64,000 bases of DNA, taken from an uncultured SAR116 cluster alpha proteobacterium (GTDB taxonomy: Bacteria; Pseudomonadota; Alphaproteobacteria; Puniceispirillales; Marisalimonadaceae). Positions 7,505-16,240 of the stretch are shown here, piece by piece. Within the stretch, counting starts at the first letter, position 1. Each line of letters starts with the position of its first letter. Made by a program: the position numbers and the translations under genes. The stretch is taken from contig CACMOJ010000001.1 of NCBI GenBank assembly GCA_902615325.1, positions 1 through 64,000 of the forward strand, given 5' to 3'. The notes beneath the pieces were generated by a model. That model was not told where the DNA came from and did no database searches. It was given only the letters and a program-made list of their open reading frames with translations.

Positions 7505-8770
7505 ATGTCTAAATATACAAGACGTTCTTTTGTAAAAACAGCTGCTTTGTCTGCTACAGCACTTTCCATGCCATCAATTGCTTTTGGTGCTTTGCCAAAA
7601 GTCGTTGTGATTGGTGGTGGTGCTGGTGGAGCGACTGCTGCTAAATATATTGCAAAAGATTCTAAAGGGAAAGTAGATGTAACTTTAATTGAAGCATCAA
7701 AAAGATATTATACTTGTTTTTTTTCTAATTTGTATCTTGGTGATTTTCGTAATTATGGATCCATTGGTCACAATTACTATGGACTTGCTGTAAATAGAGG
7801 TGTCAATGTAGTTCATGAATGGGCAAAATCAGTTGATCCTGCAGCAAAAAAAGTAAATTTAGGGTCTGGTGGAAGTGTATCATATGATAAATTAGTCGTT
7901 TCGCCAGGAATTGATCTTAAATACGACTCAATTAATGGCTATTCCGCAGATGTTCAATCCAAAATGCCACATGCTTGGAAATCAGGAACTCAAGTTCAAT
8001 TGTTAAAGAACAAAGTCAAAGGCATGAAAAAGGGTGGAACATTTGTTATGGTGCCACCACCAAATCCATATCGTTGTCCACCAGGACCATATGAGAGAGT
8101 TTCAATGATTGCGCATCAATTTAAAAAATCAAATCCTACTGCAAAAATTGTTGTTCTAGATCCAAAGAAAAAATTTTCAAAGATGGGTCTTTTTCAAGAA
8201 GCTTGGCAAAAACATTACCCTGGAATGATAGAATGGATTGGAGTTGATACTCATGGTGGGTTAAAAAATATAAATGCCGCTACCATGGAATTTGAAACTG
8301 ATTTAGATACTTTCAAGGCAGATGCTGCATCTGTTGTTCCTGCACAACAAGCAGGAGCAATTGCTATGACTGCAGGTATTAATAAAGGAGATTGGTGTCC
8401 AATAGTACAAGGATCAATGCAATCACAAGCAGATGAAAATATTTATGTTTTAGGAGATGCCTCAGTAGCGAAATCAATGCCTAAGTCAGGATTTTCAGCT
8501 AATAGTCAAGCAAAAGTAGCTGCTAACCACATAAGAGGAAGTTTAACAGGAAGCAAAGTATTCCCTGCAAGATATTCTAACACTTGTTGGTCACTTGTTG
8601 CTACAAATGATGGCGTTAAAGTTGGAGCAAGTTATAAAGCTGGTGCCGAAAAAATTGATGTCACTAGTAAATTTATCTCTAAAACCGGTGAAAGCAGTGA
8701 TGTTAGAAAAGCTACTTATGAAGAATCTATTGGATGGTATGAAGGAATAACATCTGATATGTTCTCATAA
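7505..8770 (+). CDS. fccB: Flavoprotein subunit of flavocytochrome c sulfide dehydrogenase (FccB/SoxF)
   Basis: This 421-residue periplasmic FAD protein oxidises sulfide and passes electrons to its cytochrome partner encoded just upstream. It has a Tat signal (YTRRSFVKTAALS), a dinucleotide fold (VVVIGGGAGGATAA, about 34-47) and the cysteine in YYTCFFSN that in characterised members binds FAD covalently. A second conserved cysteine lies in NPYRCPPGPYER. The C-terminal FCSD-flavin domain ends near the stop. A strong ribosome site (GGGGAGGAG) precedes the ATG, and candidate operator 3 is just upstream. It is the last gene of the cluster and is followed by a terminator. Confidence 0.94.
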   Translation: MSKYTRRSFVKTAALSATALSMPSIAFGALPKVVVIGGGAGGATAAKYIAKDSKGKVDVTLIEASKRYYTCFFSNLYLGDFRNYGSIGHNYYGLAVNRGVNVVHEWAKSVDPAAKKVNLGSGGSVSYDKLVVSPGIDLKYDSINGYSADVQSKMPHAWKSGTQVQLLKNKVKGMKKGGTFVMVPPPNPYRCPPGPYERVSMIAHQFKKSNPTAKIVVLDPKKKFSKMGLFQEAWQKHYPGMIEWIGVDTHGGLKNINAATMEFETDLDTFKADAASVVPAQQAGAIAMTAGINKGDWCPIVQGSMQSQADENIYVLGDASVAKSMPKSGFSANSQAKVAANHIRGSLTGSKVFPARYSNTCWSLVATNDGVKVGASYKAGAEKIDVTSKFISKTGESSDVRKATYEESIGWYEGITSDMFS

Positions 8771-8780
8771 AAATTGATTT

Positions 8781-8809
8781 AAAGGCAGGGTTCTATCCTG
8801 CCTTTTTTT
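8781..8809 (+). terminator. Rho-independent terminator after the sox/fcc cluster
   Basis: A nine-base perfect stem (AAAGGCAGG with CCTGCCTTT) with a seven-base loop is followed by a run of T. It begins ten bases after the fccB stop and closes the sulfur cluster. On the other strand the A-tract and stem may also serve the convergent DUF3422 gene, whose stop codon touches the T run. Confidence 0.9.
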
Positions 8810-10148
8810 ATTTAATTTTATTAATTTTTTTTCTAACCATCTTAGCAATGAACCATATAATTATTAAAACAAATGGTACACATAAAGCTAAAAAAATATT
8901 TTTATTTACAAAAAATTTTTCAAAGTTTATTGGACTAATTAATGTACTTATCAATCCAATTATATAATAAGTCATTGCAATTATCGACAAAGACTCAACA
9001 GTTTCTTGTAATCTAAGTTGAGCTCTTGCTCTTAATTCCATTGATTCTAGTAGATTTTTGTTTTGTATTTGAACTCCCATTTCAATCTGAGTTCTTACTA
9101 AATTATCAGCTCTTTGAGCTCTATTCGCCAAAGATTCTAACCTTCTTGAAAATGCTTCACATGTCCTTATAGCAGGTTGAAGTCTTCGACTTAAAAATTC
9201 ATCATTAGTTTGAAATGAATCTAATCTAATCTCTCTTAAATCTTTTACCCTTTGTTCCACTAATTTATAGTAAGCTGAAGTAGCAGATAGACGATAATTT
9301 GTAGATGAAGATATCTCTTCGATTTTCGCTACTACATAAGATAATTCATTCAAATCTTTTTGATAGTCAGGATAAGTAATTGCTTTTTTATCTAAATTTT
9401 TTTTTGCTGTTTGAGAAACAGATTTTGTTATTTCAGTAATTTGTTGTTCTAATTTACTTAAATTAAAACTTTCATCTCTTACCTGGGTTAAACCCAATAA
9501 TGACAAAACTTGATAGGTTTCTAACTCTACAATTCTTTGAAGTAACCGACCTGTTCTTCTTGTTCTTAAAGTTTTATTTTGAATAAATACCCTTCTAAAC
9601 CCAGTTCCTAAAAAATCAGTTCTGTCTGATTTAAAAGACATAAAAACATTTGCTCCATCCTCAGCAACATTTGAGCCAGCAAAATTATCATGATAAAAAA
9701 ATTTCTCTATTTCCAAAGGTTTGAAATTTTGATTAGATGAAGCCATTTCAATCCAAGACGACAAAAAATGTTGTCCAGGAAAGTTCTTTAAAAAAGTAAT
9801 TGGGAGTATATTCAGAAACTTAATATCAAATAGGTTTGTAATTTTTTTATTAATTTCAATTTTATTTGGATAAATTAGTGTTAAAGATATAAATTCTGTA
9901 TGACATTCATATCTTATTGTTAAATCTTTACCTTCAGCAACCCAGTATTTAGATGACTCATTTGGTAAACTTTGAAAGTTTAATTTTTTTAAAAATTTAT
10001 TTAAATAACTCCAAGCCTTCTTTTCATCGTCATCTTTAATTAAATAAGCAAAATGAAAGGTTCTTAGATTATTTTCTAATTTTATATATGGTCTAGCGTG
10101 AAGTTCATCTTTAAAAGAAGAGATTTTATTTAAATTTAATTTTGTCAT
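8808..10148 (-). CDS. DUF3422 family membrane-anchored protein
   Basis: This 446-residue protein matches DUF3422, a proteobacterial family of unknown function. Visible signatures are the N-terminal ELHARPY, the DRTDFLGTGFRR segment in the middle, a long helical, probably coiled-coil region (about 210-370), and two C-terminal transmembrane helices (about 375-400 and 415-435) with a basic tail facing the cytoplasm. It converges on the sox cluster at the shared terminator and shows no operon link to it. No catalytic motif is evident, so no function is proposed. Confidence 0.85.
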   Translation of the reverse strand: MTKLNLNKISSFKDELHARPYIKLENNLRTFHFAYLIKDDDEKKAWSYLNKFLKKLNFQSLPNESSKYWVAEGKDLTIRYECHTEFISLTLIYPNKIEINKKITNLFDIKFLNILPITFLKNFPGQHFLSSWIEMASSNQNFKPLEIEKFFYHDNFAGSNVAEDGANVFMSFKSDRTDFLGTGFRRVFIQNKTLRTRRTGRLLQRIVELETYQVLSLLGLTQVRDESFNLSKLEQQITEITKSVSQTAKKNLDKKAITYPDYQKDLNELSYVVAKIEEISSSTNYRLSATSAYYKLVEQRVKDLREIRLDSFQTNDEFLSRRLQPAIRTCEAFSRRLESLANRAQRADNLVRTQIEMGVQIQNKNLLESMELRARAQLRLQETVESLSIIAMTYYIIGLISTLISPINFEKFFVNKNIFLALCVPFVLIIIWFIAKMVRKKINKIK

Positions 10149-10265
10149 TTTTAAATATTATCAATGTTAATTTAATAATTACAATTTTAAACAGTATTTT
10201 TTATACAAATTTTAATATTTGTACATAAAAAAGCTTATAAATAATTTTAAAGTTTTAAAAGTACT

Positions 10266-11078
10266 TTAATATCTTTCTAAAAATTTAAAAATTTTACCAA
10301 CTAAATTAAATTCAAAAAGATTATTATGACCAGCATTTTGCACGAATAAAGCTTTTTTAGGTTCTGGTGCAGCTTCAAAAACTTTTTTTCCAAAGGCTAT
10401 ATTGATTACATAATCTTTATAGCCATGTAAAATCAACAGGGGTGATTTAATTTGTTCTATAATTCCTAAAATATCAAAATCATCTAAAACTAAATATTTT
10501 GCTGGAAAAATCCAATATCTTGATTGTGCTACGTCTGATATAGATGTAAATGGTGCTTCTAATATAGTTGCATTAAAAGAATAATTAGTTGATAATTTTG
10601 AAGCAATTGCGGTGCCTAGTGATTCTCCATATAATATAATATTTTTAATTTTAATTTTTTGATTAATAAGGTAACTAATAGCAGCTTCACCATCTTCATA
10701 TAACCCTAACTTGCTTGGTTTACCCTTGTTTTCTCCATATCCTCTATATTCTAATAAAAGTAAACCATAACCTTTATCAATAAAAGGTTTAAACTTTTTT
10801 ACTCTATGACCAATATGACCTGCATTTCCATGAAAAACAAGAATAGTTTTATTAATATTTGTTTCAGATTTTTTATATAAAGACTTTAAAATTAAGCCAT
10901 CTGAAGTACTTAAATCTATTATTTTTAATTGGGTATTTTCATAAAAAGATTTATTAATTTTTCCTTTTATTGGAAAGTACATTAAAGATCTTTGAAATAT
11001 GAAAATTAATGCAAGTAAAGAAATATATATCACGAATATATAACTTAAAATTATAAAAATTTTTGACTTATCTATCAC
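10266..11078 (-). CDS. Membrane-anchored alpha/beta hydrolase (BEM46/ABHD13-like)
   Basis: This 270-residue serine hydrolase has one N-terminal membrane helix (about 8-28) and an alpha/beta-hydrolase domain. The catalytic triad can be read as S153 in YGESLG, D222 in HGYKDYV and H251 in NAGHNNL, with the oxyanion loop in FHGNAGH (82-88). This is the layout of the BEM46/ABHD13 group, whose bacterial substrates are mostly unknown, with lipids or esters likely. The start codon is GTG. It lies 24 bp downstream of the 609-residue gene on the same strand and is probably co-transcribed with it. Confidence 0.85.
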   Translation of the reverse strand: MIDKSKIFIILSYIFVIYISLLALIFIFQRSLMYFPIKGKINKSFYENTQLKIIDLSTSDGLILKSLYKKSETNINKTILVFHGNAGHIGHRVKKFKPFIDKGYGLLLLEYRGYGENKGKPSKLGLYEDGEAAISYLINQKIKIKNIILYGESLGTAIASKLSTNYSFNATILEAPFTSISDVAQSRYWIFPAKYLVLDDFDILGIIEQIKSPLLILHGYKDYVINIAFGKKVFEAAPEPKKALFVQNAGHNNLFEFNLVGKIFKFLERY

Positions 11079-11102
11079 TCTATTTACTTGATTTCACATA
11101 AA

Positions 11103-12932
11103 TTATTTTGCAATTTGAGATGAAGAAATTATATCTCTTAAGGATGTATTAACATCTCGATGATTTTTCATCCTAAAAATAAAATTTCTCCAAAATTCTT
11201 TTTCGAGTTTAAATTGATCTTCTAATTTACTAATACAAAAGTTTTGTGTTCTTTTAAGTCTTATTGAGGCATCTTGTAAAAATTTTTCACTTTTTGAAAT
11301 TCCATCAATTAATAAAATAAAATAAAGTAATATTTCAGGAAACTGTTGTATAAAAGAGGATGTATATGGCCACAAATGCTCTTTAATTAGATTGAAATCA
11401 AAATGATGACATTTACTATAATAACTAAATAAAAGAATTCTCTCTAAATTACCAATTTCTTTTCCCAATTTTGCATTAGTTACAGTTCTTTTGGCAAAAT
11501 CTAATTTGTCATGCCTCATTATTAAATAGGGTACATGTATATGTGATAAAAATTCATTTTTATTTAAGGATGAAATTATAAATGCTTGATCTTCAGCCCT
11601 GTTTATAAAACTTGGAGTAAATGGTGCCCATTTTTCTAATGCATTTAAAGTAATGCCTGTCGTACCTCCTGTTACATGGACTCTATGAATATTTTCCTTT
11701 TCGCATATGATTTCAGCCTCTGTAGATAAGGCATGAGACCAATCTGGGCAAAACACTCGCTTTGAAGAAAGGTTTGAAAAAATTGCTTTTTTCAAAGGTC
11801 TTTTTACGTCTGGTATTAAATAATCTTTATGCGTTTCTCCTTTATTAACTAATCCACCAGCAAGCATTCCTAAATCAACAAGTTTTTCTTCGAAATTTAT
11901 TCCACTACCTCCCCAATATTTCTGATTTTTAAAAATTTCAAATATAGACATTTTTGATACTCTAATAAGAAAATCTTGATCAAAAATCTGATCTAGATCT
12001 ATTTTAAAACTATACTTAAAACTTTTATTAATTACTTTATTCCATAATATTAAGGCATATTTCAAAAAAGTATAATGTCTTCCATAATTTCCATTCACGC
12101 CAAATAATTCTTGATAGTCGTTAAGCTTAGGAAAAAGTGTATTAATGATTTTTGAAGTTCTGTTTTCATCAAAAATAAAAACATTAATAAATTTTAAATT
12201 TAGTTTTTCTCTTATTTTATTTTTAACATAGTCAAAAGCAATCTCTTCTAATCCTATATGAGTAACTGATAGTGATAATATTAATGAGATTTTTTCATTA
12301 TTTTTTAAATTACCACGTTTGCATTCTATATTTAGAGCTTTGTCAAGATACCTAAGTCCATATAAAATTTCATTTTCATGATCAAATGCATCAATTGGTA
12401 TTGGATGATCATACCAATAATTTTGATTTTTACTAAGAAACGGCTTAATTCTATTTTGTAAATTTAAAGGTATGTTATTTGATTTATAATCTTCAGGTAT
12501 AGTAATTAATATGTTACTTAAAAATAAAATTTCTTTATGTGGAAATCGTATTGAGTTTTTTGGTTTTTTTAAATTTTTTAAAATTCTTTTTTCTAATATT
12601 TGATTTTTAAAATTTTCTGGATTACTTGATCCAGCTATAGCAGTGGGTGAAAAAATACTCCATAAATTTTCTTTATTTGATAGTCTTTCAAAATCATTTA
12701 TATTTTTATTTTTAAATTTCATAAGAAATTTATTAAATGAATGAGTTTTATTATTCTTTAAAAATTGACTTGCAAGATCTGCATCAGGATGATTTTTAAA
12801 AGTTTGTAATAAAATTGATAAACAAACTCTTGAATAGATATTATCTAAATTTTTAAAACTTACTTTATTAATTTCATTTTCATTTATTGTATTTGAAATT
12901 AATTTATGAAAAATTTTTTCACTAGTTTGCAT
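11103..12932 (-). CDS. Hypothetical protein, possible glycosyltransferase-like
   Basis: I do not recognise this 609-residue protein with certainty. Seen in it: a basic AT-rich-codon N-terminal helical region (1-200), a middle segment with an acidic DLDQIFD cluster resembling a DxD metal site of GT-A glycosyltransferases, the glycine-rich VTGGTTGITLNA, and then FINRAEDQAFII, whose acidic ED dyad resembles a catalytic loop of some glycosyltransferases. There is no signal peptide or membrane helix. The alpha/beta hydrolase gene follows 24 bp downstream on the same strand. A carbohydrate-modifying role is inference from these two acidic motifs only. Confidence 0.6.
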   Translation of the reverse strand: MQTSEKIFHKLISNTINENEINKVSFKNLDNIYSRVCLSILLQTFKNHPDADLASQFLKNNKTHSFNKFLMKFKNKNINDFERLSNKENLWSIFSPTAIAGSSNPENFKNQILEKRILKNLKKPKNSIRFPHKEILFLSNILITIPEDYKSNNIPLNLQNRIKPFLSKNQNYWYDHPIPIDAFDHENEILYGLRYLDKALNIECKRGNLKNNEKISLILSLSVTHIGLEEIAFDYVKNKIREKLNLKFINVFIFDENRTSKIINTLFPKLNDYQELFGVNGNYGRHYTFLKYALILWNKVINKSFKYSFKIDLDQIFDQDFLIRVSKMSIFEIFKNQKYWGGSGINFEEKLVDLGMLAGGLVNKGETHKDYLIPDVKRPLKKAIFSNLSSKRVFCPDWSHALSTEAEIICEKENIHRVHVTGGTTGITLNALEKWAPFTPSFINRAEDQAFIISSLNKNEFLSHIHVPYLIMRHDKLDFAKRTVTNAKLGKEIGNLERILLFSYYSKCHHFDFNLIKEHLWPYTSSFIQQFPEILLYFILLIDGISKSEKFLQDASIRLKRTQNFCISKLEDQFKLEKEFWRNFIFRMKNHRDVNTSLRDIISSSQIAK

Positions 12933-13098
12933 ATATTTTTATAACATAAATTAATTTATAACCATGTATAGAAATTTAAATATTAAACTCAATACACAAC
13001 ATTTTTATATAATTATGCTATTTTTTTAATCTATTAATTTCCAATTAGTTAGAAAAATATTATATTATCTATATGAAAAATAGGTATTTACAACAAAA

Positions 13099-13473
13099 TT
13101 AATTTTTAAAATCTGGTTTAAAAAAAAACCAAAGAAAGACTAAATATAAGAGACTTAATAAATATAGAATTATAAATTGATAACTTGGCAAATCCCAATA
13201 CATAATTAGATGTATAATTTCAACAAATTTATTATTTATTTTTGTATCATTTCTTAAAAAATTTTCTAATATAGTCAACGGACACATGAAACCCAATACA
13301 GTTTCTATAAAAATAATTCCCATTAAAACAAGATGGATTAACCTGTAATATCTATTTTTTACCCATGTCCATTTTTGGGAATAACCTATAGGTATTAAAA
13401 AAAAACTTAGTACCATAAATGAAAAAATGCAGAAATGAAACAATAAAACTATTTCTGAAAAGAAAATATTCAT
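13099..13473 (-). CDS. DUF2784 family small membrane protein
   Basis: This 124-residue protein has four predicted membrane helices (about 5-27, 42-62, 80-98 and 100-118). It carries the DUF2784 features: LLFHFCIF near the start, ETVLGFMCPLTILENFLR after the second helix, and YWDLPSYQF before the last. The family is of unknown function. The gene stands alone between the 609-residue gene and the divergent amidohydrolase gene. Confidence 0.8.
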   Translation of the reverse strand: MNIFFSEIVLLFHFCIFSFMVLSFFLIPIGYSQKWTWVKNRYYRLIHLVLMGIIFIETVLGFMCPLTILENFLRNDTKINNKFVEIIHLIMYWDLPSYQFIILYLLSLLYLVFLWFFFKPDFKN

Positions 13474-13597
13474 CTAACTATAATATTAAAATTATTAATT
13501 TTTAAAATTAATTTTTTTTAAAAAAATCTAAAGAATTTTGATTGAAAATTTTTATTTGAAATATGATAATCAAATGTTTAATGGATAAGGATGCTCA

Positions 13598-14782
13598 ATA
13601 AAAGTCTTAATTAAAAATATTGGAACTATTGTCTCAGGTGATTTCTCTAATCCTCTTATCACTGGTGAAAGTATTCTATTGAAAAACGGTGTTATTGATA
13701 AAATTGGAAATTCAAATTTTACACATACAGAAACTTGTGATGTTATCATAGATGCTGATGGAGCGACAATCACTCCGGGTTTCATTGATTCACATGTTCA
13801 TATAACATTTGGTGATTACACACCTAGACAAAATACAATTGGCTTTCTTTCAAGTTATTTGCATGGAGGAACAACAACTTCGATTACAGCTTCAGAAGTT
13901 CATGTTCCAGGACGTCCAAATGATCCTGAGGGTGTTAAAGCACTAGCTATAGCAGCAAAGAAATGCTTTGATAATTATAAACCAGGTGGAATGACCGTCT
14001 ATGCAGGTTCAGTAATTATTGAACCCGGATTAACACTTAATGATTTTTTAGAATTGAAGAAGAAGGGTGTTTGGCTTGCTAAAGCTGGTTTTGGGAACGT
14101 TAAATCTGCTGATGAATATATTGAATTAGTAAAAAATGCAAAAAAAGCAGGACTTTTAACAACATTACATACTGGAGGTACATCAATTCCTGGTTCTTTT
14201 CCTATTACTGGTAATGACTTAATTAATATCAACCCTGATGTGTCTTTTCATATTAATGGCGGCCCCGTTTCAATTGATGATAAATTTTTTAATATTATTG
14301 CAAAAGATACAAATATTTTTATGCAAGTTTGTACTGCTGGAAATTTAAGAACAGCAATAATTTGTGCTAATGAAGCTTATCAAAACAAAGTATTTGAAAG
14401 ATTTTTGATAGCTACAGACACACCCACTGGAAGCGGGATAATGCCTTTAGGGATAATTTACACCATTAGTCAAATATCATCACTTTCTAAATTATCTCCT
14501 GAATTACTTATAGCCGCAGCTACAGGAAATGTAGCAAAAGCTTATGGATTAAATTCTGGGTTTATAAAAGAAGGGTTTGATGCAGATTTACTAATAGTTG
14601 ATGCTCCTTTAGGCGGCACAAAATCAAATGCTCTTGATGCTCTTAAAAATGGAGATGCATTTAGTATTGGATCTGTTATTACTTCAGGGGTGCCTCGTTT
14701 TGTAGGGAGAAGTAGAAATACTCCACCTTCTAGAAGAAAAATAAAAATTGAAAAAAATAATATTTTAGAAAAATTTGAATAA
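13598..14782 (+). CDS. Enamidase-like amidohydrolase
   Basis: The protein matches the enamidase family, typified by the Eubacterium barkeri enzyme that opens 6-oxo-tetrahydronicotinate with release of ammonia in nicotinate fermentation. Family blocks include PGFIDSHVHI with the two metal-binding histidines, PRQNTIGF, HTGGTSIPGS, FHINGGPVS, DTPTGSGIMPLGI and SRNTPPSRR. Homology continues upstream of the in-frame TTG at 13679 through KVLIKNIGTIVSGD. The start therefore appears to be an ATA at 13598, six bases after AAGGA, or an ATG at 13591 joined by a one-base shift in an A run. The AA_synth gene follows after 10 bp. The true substrate is unknown. Confidence 0.82.
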   Translation: MKVLIKNIGTIVSGDFSNPLITGESILLKNGVIDKIGNSNFTHTETCDVIIDADGATITPGFIDSHVHITFGDYTPRQNTIGFLSSYLHGGTTTSITASEVHVPGRPNDPEGVKALAIAAKKCFDNYKPGGMTVYAGSVIIEPGLTLNDFLELKKKGVWLAKAGFGNVKSADEYIELVKNAKKAGLLTTLHTGGTSIPGSFPITGNDLININPDVSFHINGGPVSIDDKFFNIIAKDTNIFMQVCTAGNLRTAIICANEAYQNKVFERFLIATDTPTGSGIMPLGIIYTISQISSLSKLSPELLIAAATGNVAKAYGLNSGFIKEGFDADLLIVDAPLGGTKSNALDALKNGDAFSIGSVITSGVPRFVGRSRNTPPSRRKIKIEKNNILEKFE

Positions 14783-14792
14783 AGGATAAAAA

Positions 14793-15392
14793 ATGAAAGA
14801 CGAGATAAAAGGACTTAAAATAAGAAAATGGATTGAGTATTTTGAAGAAACACTCGAAAATGAAACTGGTAAGAAATTTGACAATGAACCAATTCGAAAA
14901 TATGCTGTTGGGGCAATTTTGAAAAACCCTTATGCAGGAAAATTTTCTCAAAATTTAGATTTACTAATTAATCCATCAAAAGATCTTGGTGTTTCTTTTG
15001 GCAATAGATTGCTAAGATGTGCAAATGGTTACCCAATTTTAAGTTATGGTAAATCTTGTATTGTTGGAACTCTTGGTGAGTATGAGCATGGAAATGCTTG
15101 TTTAACAACCGCATTTGCAGATCCAATTCGAAAAGCTATTGGTGGAGGGGTCGCATGGATACCTTCCACAGGTAAAATAGGAGGCCCAGGAACTGAGATA
15201 GATATTCCTTTTGCCCATAAAAATGCAATTTATGCTAGATCGTTTTATGACACATTAACAATATCAATTAATGATGCCCCCAAGCCAAATGAAATTCTTA
15301 TTTTGTTTGCTGCAGCCTCAAGATCTAGACTTCATGCTAGATTAGGAGGATTAGAAGAAAAAGACATTGTTGGTAATAACGGATTAAGGTAA
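14793..15392 (+). CDS. Amino acid synthesis (AA_synth, DUF1185) family protein
   Basis: This 199-residue soluble protein fits PF06684 (AA_synth). Visible blocks are GAILKNPYAGKFSQNL, LLINPSKDLG, YGKSCIVGTLGEYEHG, AIGGGVAWIPSTGKIGGPGT and DAPKPNEILILFA. Despite its name the family has no well-established reaction, and members commonly sit beside amidohydrolases and amide- or ring-degrading enzymes. Here it begins 10 bp after the enamidase-like gene with a GGAT-type ribosome site, so the two probably act in one catabolic step or sequence. Confidence 0.8.
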   Translation: MKDEIKGLKIRKWIEYFEETLENETGKKFDNEPIRKYAVGAILKNPYAGKFSQNLDLLINPSKDLGVSFGNRLLRCANGYPILSYGKSCIVGTLGEYEHGNACLTTAFADPIRKAIGGGVAWIPSTGKIGGPGTEIDIPFAHKNAIYARSFYDTLTISINDAPKPNEILILFAAASRSRLHARLGGLEEKDIVGNNGLR

Positions 15393-15744
15393 TTTATAAT
15401 TTTAACAAAAGGAAAATAAAAACAAAATTTGTATTCAATAAATATCAGATACTAAATTCCTAATATATAAGTTAATTATAATAAGCAGAAGTCATTATTA
15501 AAATCACTGTAAATGCAAATCTTCCTCAGGATTATTATGATATTAATTTTCAAATCTATATCAATTCATTTAGTTGCTTTCCTTTAAGACATTAGTTTTC
15601 TAAAATAAGAATGAATATTTTTGTATGCTCAACATATTGAAATATTATTACAGAAAGTCTAATTATAGACATTAATAAAATTTTCTTTAATAATAAAATA
15701 ATTAATAAACACTAATTGTTTAACAGAATAATTTTAAAAATTGA
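15393..15744. other. Intergenic region, no gene seen
   Basis: This AT-rich stretch of about 350 bases after the AA_synth gene shows no convincing ORF, tRNA fold or strong hairpin on either strand. It may hold the promoter of the small membrane protein gene that follows, but no clear -35/-10 pair stands out from the background. Confidence 0.5.
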
Positions 15745-16044
15745 ATGAACAAAATTTTAAAAAAACTTTTTTTATTTTTTAAAGTAAAATCCGTTAAGCA
15801 TTTAGCAAAAATATTTATAATATTTGGGTTAGCAGGAAGTCTATCTTTATATCTATCAGAATATTTGTATGATTTATTTAACTTTAAAAAATTCATTAAT
15901 ACTTACATAGTTAACTTATTTTTTAAAATAATATTCTTAATATTCATTTATCAATTTACACTCATATCTATTGCAATAATATTTGGAGAATTTAAATATT
16001 TTATAAAATTCTTTGTTAAATTTTTAAATAGATTAAAATTTTAA
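15745..16044 (+). CDS. Small membrane protein, DUF6787-like
   Basis: This 99-residue basic protein has two membrane helices (about 22-40 and 52-78). The arrangement KHLAKIFIIFGLAGSLSLYL, then a second hydrophobic stretch, then FGEFKYFIKFFVKF, resembles the DUF6787 pattern (GGS motif, then a GQF/GEF-FF motif near the C-terminus). Function is unknown. It stands alone, with no operon partner nearby. The family call is moderate, while the coding call is supported by the ATG and the length of the open frame. Confidence 0.62.
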   Translation: MNKILKKLFLFFKVKSVKHLAKIFIIFGLAGSLSLYLSEYLYDLFNFKKFINTYIVNLFFKIIFLIFIYQFTLISIAIIFGEFKYFIKFFVKFLNRLKF

Positions 16045-16240
16045 ATGTATTAACAAGACAGATAAATAATTACTATATTAAAATTTTGTATATTACGATC
16101 GTTGAATGTTGTATTTACGTTTTTTATAAATACAAAAGAATTTCTAGTATTACTATGATCCAAAATTAAATGTAAAGTGCTGATTTCAATAAGTAGAGAG
16201 GATAAATTTTTTTGTATATTATTTTAATGATATTTATTTA

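Noticed and set aside
13570-13785. Minus-strand ORF over the enamidase start
   Set aside because: Overlaps sequence with clear enamidase homology on the plus strand, and has no domain or ribosome site.
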